Shown in pieces: positions 10,273-20,293 of a DNA stretch of 64,000 bases (the first letter of the stretch is position 1; each line of letters begins with the position of its first letter). The stretch is from Dactylonectria macrodidyma (taxonomy: Eukaryota > Ascomycota > Sordariomycetes > Hypocreales > Nectriaceae), in NCBI GenBank assembly GCA_020744425.1, contig JAGMUV010000003.1, positions 2,604,001 to 2,668,000 of the forward strand, read 5' to 3'. A model generated the notes under the pieces. It had not been told where the DNA came from and did no database searches. It worked only from the letters and a program-made list of their open reading frames with translations. Position numbers and translations under genes: made by a program.

Positions 10273-13200
10273 AGAGCGCAAACCCCGGTCAATCAATCAA
10301 TCGGGTCCTGTCCTGGACTCTCGCTCTAGCGACCAACAATTGGTGTGGGTGGCTCTTTGGGTCGGGGGTATGTGGGTGGCTCTAACTTATAATTTACAGT
10401 GGTGTAGGTACCTCGAGGTGTTGTTGCACAGCAAGTGGTCTCACTTCTTGTTGTCCGCTGCCACTCCCCACGGGTCCTACCTAGTCTACAGCGCTGTGGA
10501 ATTTTTCACTGGGCTGGCGACACCCGATCCATTACACTTGTGCAAACGGCTGTGGCTGGATTGGTTGGTTCTGGTTTGGACTCCCCGAAAGAAGACAAAT
10601 GTAGTTATAGAGGCTGCAAAATGCAGATAGCCGCGCGTGTTCCCCTATGGCGTTTTGCGACGGATGATAGAGCGCAGAGAACGAGCAGGATGAATATTTA
10701 GGACGCGGACAGCCGCGACAACGATGATGGAATATGTTGTTGTAGCGCCAGTGGAGGGAAGCACCTGCCCGCAGCATAGGTAGGTAGGATAACAGGATAC
10801 GCGGAAGCAATGGAAGGATGAGAGAGAGGGGCGGAATACTATGGAAAGGGGAACGGAATCACTTGGGAGGTCTCCAACCAGGTGCAGAAGAATGAATAAA
10901 CACCCTGGTCCTCCACGATGCAACCCGTTTCGGGGCGATTTCATGACTATTGTTTTGGCCGTCACTGACGCGAGAGGGACCGAGATTCAAGGCTGATACC
11001 AGTTAAGCGATAGATGAGATGAGGACGCTTCCAGAATCCAGATGCACACAAACGCCAACGCCCGCATGATTTCCTAATTCAAAATTCAAGGAACGGGCCC
11101 TTGGTCCTTCAGCGATCGAACCTGTTTTGAGTCCTGAGATAAGGTGTCCGCCCCATTGGATTCGACCATCCGGTAATTACTACTAGCTCCTTATCCCCCC
11201 TCCTTCATTGTCGCCATCTCCCCCCCCTCTCCCAAAAACGATGCCATCTCATGCTTTTCTCATCAACGCCATCAATCCACAGGAAATCTCAGGGCAACAT
11301 CGCGCGTCGCCTCCACTTTCGCAGGTTATTTTAGCGGCTGGTTTCGAGATGGGTCGGGGCGGGCTGGTGCGGCGGGCTTGCATTGGGTCAGTCCTCACCC
11401 CTCCCAGGGGCGAAGAAACGGCGCACAAAAAATCGGCCATGCAAGGTACCGGCCCAGTTCGCTAGGCGCCCCCTCTTAGCATGAGGCGAGGCCCTGTTTT
11501 AATTCTTTTAGTGTGTATAGGTACATGCAATGGCTTGGATCCCACTGAAGGCATCCAGCATTCATGAGAAATTGATCCATCCGTCCATTCATGCCACTAA
11601 TGACATCGCTGGAACACTGACCACTGACCACTGATATGAGGCCAATCAAGCCTCAGGGGGTTAGTTGGATCCATCTAAACCCATCGCATCTGCGCATCTG
11701 CGCATTTGTCTACGGACTACGTACGCGGACCTACGTAAGTTATGTCTTGTTCCTCGTGGATGGATCCACTGGGGCAGCGGAAGCAGTAGACTCGATATGA
11801 CGGGCAACGCCGGTCCAAGGCAGCTGAGGAACGTTGCAGCGGCTCTGCAAGCGGGTTGGGGCGAGAGGCAACCATCCGGATCTAATTAAGCTCGGTCCTA
11901 GCCATGGCGAGATGATGGTTGTTTCAACTGACATAGATCCTATTCAACCGCCAAGAGCAGGATTATTTCCGAGGAGAAGGGGAGAGAGACTACAGGTATT
12001 AACGAAGCTGGAAACCCACGGGATCCTCGGATTCCTTTGAGACTATTTTCATCTGTCGCTCTGCCGCGTTTGTCTCCACACCTATTTCCATCTTTCTCTC
12101 TTCATTAGGAACACGCTTCCTGGCGCCCGGAATGGATCCCCCAGTCTAGGGACGAACTTGTACGTACGTATTCGTAACGCACGCAAGCCAAAAATAAAAG
12201 AAGCGAAGCAAAAAGTCTCAGCGCCGTGATTCACCTTACCTAGGTCACTTCTTGTGTCTCTTGCTCCGCCAACAAAATGTCTTAACTCAGGCGTGTCCAG
12301 TTTACGCTTAATCAAGGAGTTGTTTAGACTACCTATACCTACCTGACTTACTGGTCACGGAGTGTTTGGACCGAAATCATGAGAACAACGTCCAATCAAC
12401 CCACGCTGATCTGTCACATTGGTGAGTATCGCCATCTCACAATCGTCACGTCTCGTAGTCATGTATGGACCACCAATCGCTCGTCTAACCCCTGTTCCCA
12501 GTCCTCTCCCAGGTCTGGTGCCCATTCTCAAAACGCTGCACGGGGAATCCTGATGCTGTTGCTGGTTGCATCCTCGATGAGAGAGGGCGATCCGTGTGAG
12601 CTGTTCTGGAGTCCTGTGTACAGCGTGGCCACGGTCTCGCCACCCAGCCCTGGCTGCCTCCTCCTCTGGGCCACTCACACGCCGCAAGGACCGTCATCAA
12701 TCTTCCGGGTGGCACATCATCATCAGCTCGATTGCGGGGAAGCAATCGCGTGTTTTGAAGCTGTGCCCACTCGGCGCTTTTTGGGGGCGAACAAGTGCAA
12801 GTTCCCGCTTGCGCTTGCGGCTCACAGAGCTCACGTCAGCGCTTTAAAGGAGGGGAAAGAAGTTCTCTCTCTTTGGGGTAGATGAGATCCATGACCCCTC
12901 GCAGAATCCAGGTGGGATGCATTGTGTCCATCTCGTGTCACACAAACAGTGTTGATGGTTGTTAACATCGCGTGGCTTAATGCTGCTTCATCGGTTGACG
13001 TAGCAGCCGACCGTTGTGATTGCCAACACACTGCTCATGCCTTGTACTCCCTTGAAGCTTGCACATCTTGTGATGTTGTGAACATGGTTGCTATGTCGGT
13101 TGCCATGCTTTCTACTGTGTTGTTGCTCATATGACGCGTCCGTTCCTATGAAATGGCAATGGTGTGTTATGTAAGCGGCATTCGGGGTGATTCGTTCTGC

Positions 13201-13409
13201 ATGCTGGTATCTCACATCTTGCCGTCTTGCATCTTGCATTTCGCACTCAAAGTTGCGTTGCAATTGCGCTGACTGAGTTGCTCGGCTACTCTACTCTGTA
13301 CCGTATCCATCCACATCGTCACCTCATCATGCTAATTCTTCACATCCCGGTAAACTGCCCAACTCCATCCCGTATCCTCAAACAGTAAGCTGGCGGATCC
13401 CTCCTCGTA

Positions 13410-16400
13410 CTATGTCTGCCACATGTGCTCGCTCAGCCCCAGGAGCTTGTCCGCCATCTGCCGCTTCGCCGCAGACGCAATTCCTCGCTCCGGATGAGCT
13501 AGCTGCTCGCTGTAGCACAGCTCTACTAGCGCCTTCAGCTCATCGTATGAAAAGTGCTCTCCGTCTTGGCAGCTGTTTCCTCGCTGCTGCTCCTTGTCCT
13601 CGCGTGCCTTCTCTACGATGGCGTCGGCCCCTTGCTCGTATAGCGAAAAGTAGTTCGCTGCTCGCGCTAGGTCCACACCCTCTTCCACGTTCTTGAGGTT
13701 CTGCTGCAGCACCAGAATGTTGAGCTGCATTCGCCCGCAGCCCTTGCTGTTCATCGGTGATGCCATATTCGCGTTGCTCACCAGGTAGCAATTGATGAGC
13801 AGGCCTAGTCCTGTTCGGATAAAGGCAATTTCCTTGTCCCGTAGGTATCGTACAATTGTCTCGTCGAAGAGGACAAGCTGTGAATTGAGGCTTAAAATCT
13901 GGGGGTCCGGCTCGTTCACCTCCTGATCTAGCAAGTAAGGCGCCACAGACGGCGATAGTGCGATGCGGAGAGAGTGCACAATACGACAGCGGATTTCCAT
14001 GTGGAGTGTCAACAGGGCTGTGCCAGCAAGCTCCTCAAACGAAGACACGATACTGTCGAATGCTCTGTCTTCTTGTTAGTGGTATTCGCGAATCTGGCTG
14101 CACTGTATGACTTACTGGACAGTCTCCTGGGTTAGCGGTAACTGCACCGGTCCCTGATCGCTGGCATTCTTATTGGGGTCATTCATAAGTGTCCACCGGC
14201 GGCTCGAGTGACGAGAAAGGTTCTGTCGCGCCGTATCTGTCTCGTGCATGGTGATATGCCGTAGACCGGAGATCTTGACAGCAAGCCATTTCATGCTGGT
14301 GTACAAGAGACACAGCGATGAGATTGAATCTCGGTCCTGGATAATATCCTTGGCTTCTAACGGTGTCTCGTTGGTCAGCTCGATGAGTTGATGTATCTCC
14401 TTCTCCGCCAGCTCCCAGTCCATCTCATCCGACGTCCACAGCCGCTTCATTGTCTCTTGGATATCTCCCACATCAAGTGAGAGACGGGCTGACGCCCTCA
14501 GGTTGGCGTTGGTTGGGTCTACAGCCTGTTCCTGAGCCTGAATAACCAGGGACTTGAACCAACTGAAGCAACGATCATAGTATCGCATCATCTGAGTCAC
14601 CATCAATGAGCTAAGGGCCTGATCTGGCGGAATAGTTCCAAGCATGCGACAGAATGATGTGACGACTTCGAAGAAGGCAGTCGTTCCTCGGAAGACTGGC
14701 CGGCGTGAAATCTTGCTCCAGACCGGATCTTGTGCAAAAGCATCTGCCTCACTGACGACAGTGTCGCTGAGTTTAGCTAGGGTCTCATCTAGCTGTGGCT
14801 GGAAGACATTGACCAGGAAATTATCCAGGAAAGTAGTCAGCGTGCTGGCGGCGAGATCTGACCCAGGCGGCACGATGCTCTTGAGTCTCTGCAAGAACAC
14901 GAGCGTTGGAGGGAGTAATAGGCTCATGTTGAAGACGCTGGGCTCCACCAGAGACTTGTAGGAGCCAGGAGCTTGCTGATTGTTCCCGTATCCAGAGTCT
15001 CCACCCCTCCTGTTTCCGCCATCGACAGTTGCGCGGCTCTTTTTGTCAGTTTTTCGACCACCTAGACCGGGGACAGCCGCCTGGATGATATTCTCTAGAG
15101 CATCATACTCGGTCGTCATGTCAACTGACTTGGCGTCGGCTTCAGAGAACTTGAATAGGTGCTCTCGCATACCATCCTTCTTGCCGAGTGTGTTGCCTGG
15201 GTTGGGAGAATCGAACTGATAGACGTCCGCTTCCGTTGTGACATAGTTGTGTAGAAGAGATCGGATCTCGTTCTGGTAGAGATTCCATAGCTCCTTGAAG
15301 CTGCCGAGAAGAGCACTGTTGTTGCCAGCGCCTTCGCGACGGATCAGGACCTTGATCGATTCGTGGAATATGCGATGGCCTTCACCAATGGCCTCGAATT
15401 TTCCGTAGAGCGTCCAAAGTAGATCGAAGATGACATCTGCTCGCATCTGCGTCTCGCGAGTTCCATATATATGCAACCCTTCGCCTTTGTTGCTTCCTCC
15501 ACGGAGGGAGCTTGGGTGACGTTGATCCACCTCGTTTAGAGTCTCATTGACGATTCCAAAGAGTTCAACCGGCAATCGCTGCTTCAGAGTCTCGACAGCA
15601 TTTTGGAGCCGTCCAAGCTTATTCAAGGACTCCACCAGCAGCGCAATATAGTAGAAGGTATCTGCCTCGGGGTTCTTCATCGGGTCCTCGCTCACTGCCT
15701 TGTCGACATCGACAGCGTCAAGAACTGTGTGGAATGGGGCAATGGTGCCTATGTCAGTATAGCTCTCATTGTAGGCACCCTGAGCCTTGGCTAGACTCTG
15801 CCATCTCTCCTGGCAATATGGTGACTTAAGGTAGAGATGTTCGTGTAGCTCCTCAACCAAAATGTCCATCAGTGCGTTTTCTTGGTTGGCAAGGTAGCTC
15901 CTCAGGTCACTTAGGGCGCCAATACCGTCCAATTCCGGCTTTCTGAGCTTGCGAAGTGCACTCTGTAGTACCTCGACGGCTGTCAGGAATCGCTTTTCAG
16001 ATATCCGGGCCTCAAGCTGATCAGGGACCGCACGCAACTCGTCTAGCTCGTTGAGAACGAGCAGCAAGTCGTCGAACTCCTGCGAAGACTTGGAGAGCTT
16101 CTTAAGCTCTAGGTCTGTTGAGCAGAGACTCGTCTTGGAATTCGCCAGGGACTCTTTGAGGGCGCGGACACGCTTCTGCGAGGCCTGGATGCTGGCTTGG
16201 ATCTTGTGGAAAGTACCAATGGAACTATTGAAGCCCTGATGGTGCTCGTGGACGATACCCTTGAGTGAATCCTGAAGGTAGGAATGCGTTTGTTGAAACT
16301 TGCGATATTCGTGGGCACGGCCGACGGAGCTCGAGTCGAGGAGCTGTAGCGCAAGTTGGACAGGGACGCAATCATCCTGGTACATGCTGGGCCATTCCGT

Positions 16401-16637
16401 TTTGATATGCTCCAGCACCTGGCTAATCTGCCTCTCGGCGTTGGTCTCTTGCACGCGCGACCGAGAGGGCATGTTGCGGAGGGAGGTGGGCTGCTGGCGC
16501 GGGGGAGGCTGCAGCGAGGGCGGCGCTCCATATCGGTCGCTGGTTTGGCTATCTTGGAACTTGTAGTCGTCGCCAGCGCGGCCAAAGTTGCCGTAGCCGT
16601 TACCCTCGCGGTAGGACTGGCCGTAGCGGTTCGACAT
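13410..16637 (-). CDS. sec8: Exocyst complex component SEC8
   Basis: Subunit of the octameric exocyst, which tethers Golgi-derived secretory vesicles at the plasma membrane, chiefly at hyphal tips and septa. Spliced as complement(13410..14064, 14116..16637), 1058 residues, the usual length for fungal Sec8. The 51-base intron (GTAAGT donor, ACAG acceptor) splits Gln before AFDSIVSSFEELAGTALLTL. The N-terminal 60 residues are Gly/Tyr/Gln-rich and probably disordered. The Sec8 N-terminal domain follows at about 65-205 (ERQISQVLEHIKTEWPSMYQ, EYRKFQQTHSYLQDSLKGIV) with coiled-coil character, then a long helical-rod region with a short low-complexity insert (RRGGDSGYGNNQ) mid-protein. Start is the first ATG in the frame (MSNRYGQSYREGNG); the frame stays open 114 codons upstream without another ATG. 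The epoxide-hydrolase-like gene lies upstream on the same strand. Confidence 0.93.
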
Positions 16638-17227
16638 GATGGAGGTGGGAATCGAGGCTAGCGAGGGATGGTTACGAGGGTCGATGCTCGGGGGGGCATC
16701 CCCGCAGAGGGCGCGGGAGCTGATATATGGGTTCGCCGCAGGAACGGAAAGGCTCGTACTCGCTGTCGATTGTCGAGGAATTACTTGTCGTGCGTACGTG
16801 AGAGGTATGTCGATTGTATGGTTGAGGAGAGGTTGGATTTGGGACAGAGCTTGAGGCGCGGAGTTGTGGCGGGCATGTGCTACGTATTGTGCCTCGACTA
16901 CGAGACCTGGAGCTTTGAGGTTGGGCGCTAGCACAGACCACTCAGCCTCCCCCAGACAAGCAACCACATTCCTCCCCAATGGACCTCACCCCTCCGGATT
17001 TTGATCAAGTGTGGTATTAGTGAGAGGCATACGATTATAACTTTTAAGCACCTTACAAGCCTGGGCAGATAATCACCATTAAAAAACATCTATTAATACT
17101 GGATTAAACGAACGACATAATCAAAACCCATCAAGGATGACACCCACCCGGTTATCCTCACATCCCTTCATTTTTATGCATCAGACTATAATGATTCCCC
17201 ATATCCTTTGACAAAGATCTATGTTGT
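16638..17227. other. SEC8 promoter and leader; 3' flank of the upstream gene
   Basis: 590 bases between two minus-strand genes. The frame in phase with SEC8 remains open to about 16979 but has no ATG before MSNRYG, so I treat it as leader. The 17000-17200 part is AT-rich and probably carries the 3' end of the epoxide-hydrolase-like gene. Confidence 0.7.
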
Positions 17228-18953
17228 TCACGTATCAACTTGCTGGCCGCTCGAGCTTGGCCTTTTTGGCGTTTGTGGAACGGCGAGGTGCTTGCCCTTG
17301 CTCGGATCCGCCTCTTTGAACCCAGGCATCAGTGGGTTTTTCCCGGGCGTCTCCGGTACCCCTTCCTCTGTCGATTCGGGGATCGCGCCAAATGTACCTT
17401 GTACTGTTGATCCAGATAAGTCTGCTGGAGCTGGAGCTGGCGTGGTCGGAGGACGCTCGATTGGGGCCGCAGGCGGTTGAGGAACAGTACTGGCCTCATC
17501 TGATACTTTCAAGCTCTTATCCACTGCGAGAACGGCCTTTGCAAGATCCCGGACGCCGTCCACGATAACCTCAGGTCGATCCCACGCTAGGAACCCTGGC
17601 TTTCCTGTCACTCGATTTGAGTGAAGCACCTGGAACTCTGTCCTCGCCCAGCCGGGACATGCGTATTCGTTCTTTGCAGGCTGAGGCAGCGTCTTTTGCT
17701 GATCAGACTGTTCATCGTTACCCAGAAACACGGTTACGGCGACCCTGGGCTTGCGGCTTGGCTTCTTTGTCTCTACTGGTTCAATCTGAGATGAACACAG
17801 CGCCCAGAACCGCAGCGCCGCCTCGGGGCCGGGTAGCCATATGAGTTGCGTGAGCGTGATGATGTCGTCCGGCTTTAGCTCTCTCTTGGGGCCAAGAGTA
17901 CGCAGGGTTTTCAAGACGCAGAGAAGAAGTCCCGTCGGAGAGTCACACAGGGCATAAGCCGGCGTGTTCGGTTCCCACCCCCCTGAGCTGAGTTGGCCAA
18001 TGAGTAGAGTCTTTTTACCCTTGGACTGAGACTTGTCGGGCTTGGTTTTCGCTGAAAAGTCGTCCTTGGAGTATCCCAGAATGGGCGAGCTGAAGATGCG
18101 AGCCAGAGTCCATTTCCCCCATTCGACTGCTGACTGCTGAATCTTGGGGGAGTCCAAGGGTGGAGAGATGAGGTGGGCACCCAAGCATGAGTCGAGATAA
18201 TGTTGTGAGAGATGCTTGACAAGTCTCCAGTCAATCTTGGCAGGCGACAATGATGCAGAACTCGTGTTGGTGGCGATGTAGCGCTGGTAGCCGAGCCTCT
18301 TCATCAGGCCATCCAGCATGCTCGCCGTCGTGGAAATGGGCGGTGCGCTGTTGGGTAAGGGGTCGCTGAAGCCCAAGCCGGGCAAAGCTGGGATGACAAG
18401 GTGGAAGGGCTGTTGAGCAGCGGCATCTTGCGGGCCCGTGAGAGGCGAAACGAGGTGAGTGAGAGAGAGGTTGGTTAGAGGGAAAGGGGGAATCAACAGC
18501 AGCGGAACCGCATTTGCGTGAGGCGATCGAACATGAATAAAGTGAATCCTCACGGCTGATTGTGGTGGAGGAGTTTGGAAGCTGGTGCGGAACTGCGGCA
18601 CAGCAGCATTAAGCTTCTCCTCATGTTTCGACCACGAGTAATGCTCTTGCCTGTCTCTCTGTCAGTTTCACTCATCGTGTATTACTGTTACTCGAGGGTA
18701 GGTAGAAGCAGACTCACCAGTAGTCGATCAGCGACTCGACTTGGGGCTTTGGTTCCCACCACTCCCTGGAGCGGGGCTCGTGGGGAAGCCGGGTGAGCTC
18801 CAGCTTCTGTCTGGTGATGTCGAGATACTTGTTGGACACCTATATGCAGAGCGTTAGAGGCAGCTAGAATGGAACAACGGGATCAAGAAGGCTCATGAGC
18901 TCTTCTAGATCTCTAGGTGAGGCGAACATGAATGCGGTATGGGAAAATCTCAT
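17228..18953 (-). CDS. Epoxide-hydrolase-like alpha/beta-hydrolase fold protein, probably non-catalytic
   Basis: Has the epoxide-hydrolase N-terminal (EHN) layout but not its active site. Secure exons: 17228..18650 and 18718..18839 (67-base intron, junction IDYW|QEHYSWSKHEEKLNAAVPQF). The first exon is tentative: 18879..18953, encoding MRFSHTAFMFASPRDLEELM, would need a 39-base intron with a weak GTTGTT donor, though its acceptor (CTAAC...ATATAG) is good. EHN features visible are WWEPKPQVESLIDYW and FRTSF...VRIHFIHVRSP. The usual HGWP oxyanion motif reads LLIPPFPLT, and the GGDWG nucleophile elbow reads IATNTSSASLSPAKIDW with no Asp in the nucleophile place. The C-terminus (after about residue 430) is Pro/Thr-rich and disordered. 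No signal peptide is seen. Could be a pseudoenzyme or have another activity; role unknown. Confidence 0.72.
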
Positions 18954-19010
18954 TCCCAGAGCCCCCAGCGGGCGCCGTCTGCGCTGGATCGTCCCTGGCC
19001 ATTTCTTACA

Positions 19011-19044
19011 CGGACGGACAAGACGGACGAGACGGACGAGACGG
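19011..19044 (+). repeat. Tandem GACGGACGA-type repeat
   Basis: Repeated CGGACGGACAAGACGGACGAGACGG-like units about 60 bases upstream of the proposed start of the epoxide-hydrolase-like gene. Confidence 0.75.
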
Positions 19045-19112
19045 GGGGCGAAGCGCAGTAGCTCCACACTTGATAGCACAGCGGGAATGCTCGACGGAAA
19101 CACGGGCAGGAC

Positions 19113-19142
19113 GCAGATCAGGGCAGATCAGGGCAGATCAGG
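19113..19142 (+). repeat. Three tandem 10-base units GCAGATCAGG
   Basis: Three perfect consecutive GCAGATCAGG units in the upstream region of the epoxide-hydrolase-like gene. Confidence 0.9.
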
Positions 19143-19787
19143 ACAATAGAAAAAAAACGAAACCGCCCCAAACGCGATTACGAGCGCGGCAGTGGGCGAG
19201 CAAGCTCATGAATCAGAATGAAAGGTCGAAAGTGAACCCAGCTCGGCAATCGGCGAAACGAGAACCCTCCCACATCCAACCCACGTCTCATATGTGGCAG
19301 ACCCGGTGCATACCTACCTACCTTTACTACATAGTACGTACTACCTTACAAGGCTTGCCTACCCGAACGTCCATGGGCCATGGTTTAAGGTGGCTGCGCT
19401 GGCAGGATGAGAGGATGGCGCTGTGGCTTTCGCGCAATTGCACCGTTCTGGGAACATGGCAAATGGCCCGATAGCCAGCCTGCCAGCCTCGATTGGCCCT
19501 AGGCGCTTCGACTCTGGTGGCGGTGCGTGCAAAGGGCTGCCAAGCAACCAAAACTTGGCCCCCCCCCCGGGCGTGTGCGGAAATGATGATCAAGGATGTC
19601 GATTCAAGGATGTCCGATTCTCAGCGTCGCAAGCGCGGCAGGTGGCCAGCCGTGAGTGGTTCCCATGAGTGGTAGGTGGTCGCCTTGCCAACAGCCTGCT
19701 CCCAACTTCCAAGTTTCCTTGCGCAAACAATCACCCAAGAATCAAGGAACCGGCAGTTGTGGATGGGATGTGTGCATATTCAGGATG

Positions 19788-19828
19788 CGGATGGCTGCTT
19801 TCAGCGTTGTGGATGGCTGCTCAGCGTT
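19788..19828 (+). repeat. Imperfect direct duplication of about 20 bases
   Basis: GGATGGCTGCTTTCAGCGTT is followed at once by TGGATGGCTGCTCAGCGTT: a recent-looking tandem duplication differing by a TT deletion. Confidence 0.85.
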
Positions 19829-20293
19829 CCTGTTGGCTCCATTACCTGTACCTACTGCAACCTAACGGCCTGTGACTCTCCCTAAACACCGCGCTTGTCA
19901 ACCGGTATGGCTGCCGTCTGACTCGCCACATGGGGCCCTTGCAAGGAGTGGCCAGATGTGCATGTGAAACGCCCGGGCAATGCACAATGCATGACAAAGC
20001 ACCAGATCAATCCCGGAGCATTCCTGTCGGCGACTTTAACGCATGATGCAGAGCTATTGGCTTTGATGAAGCCTCGGCCGTGATGAGGTCTTGGCCTTAG
20101 GTGAGCACATTGTGCCCCTCTACAAACTACCTACCCAGGTAACACTTCCCATCGCCAACCCATTGCCTGCAAATGGACTTTGAATCCCAGAACGCCTTAC
20201 AACCTGGCAACCCTAAACACCTCAATGCTTCTTTCCATACAGTCCTTCACTAACTCAGCCCCCTGTCCCCCCTTCAAGACCCTTAGCACGTAG

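Larger units (their letters stand above)
9444..13409. other. 4 kb intergenic region: SMI1 leader and promoter, SEC8 3' side
   Basis: Between the SMI1 start (transcribed leftward) and the SEC8 stop. The 9444-10160 part is C/T-rich on the SMI1 strand and contains an ATG-initiated 237-codon frame (10071 down to 9358) overlapping the SMI1 start in another phase, so it may be a long leader with a uORF. Farther away are GGAT and CAACAAGGAGAT repeats, TAGGTAGGTAGG at 10777-10788 and ACCTATACCTACCT near 12330. A 168-codon frame at 12379-12885 has no recognisable features. I see no convincing gene. Confidence 0.65.
18954..20293. other. 1.3 kb intergenic region with short direct repeats
   Basis: Between the epoxide-hydrolase-like start (leftward) and the HID1 stop. 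It contains GACGGACGA-type and GCAGATCAGG tandem repeats, TACCTACCTACCT at 19311-19323, a ten-C run at 19559-19568 and a 20-base direct duplication near 19788-19828. No convincing open frame. Confidence 0.7.

Noticed and set aside
11155..11175. tRNA B-box-like GGATTCGACCATCC
   Set aside because: No matching A box or cloverleaf could be drawn around it, and the core differs from GGTTCGAATCC.
12379..12885. 168-codon plus-strand frame in the SMI1-SEC8 interval
   Set aside because: No recognisable domain, compositionally like random frames in GC-rich DNA, with overlapping long frames in other phases on both strands.
16638..16979. N-terminal extension of SEC8
   Set aside because: The frame is open but contains no ATG before MSNRYGQ.
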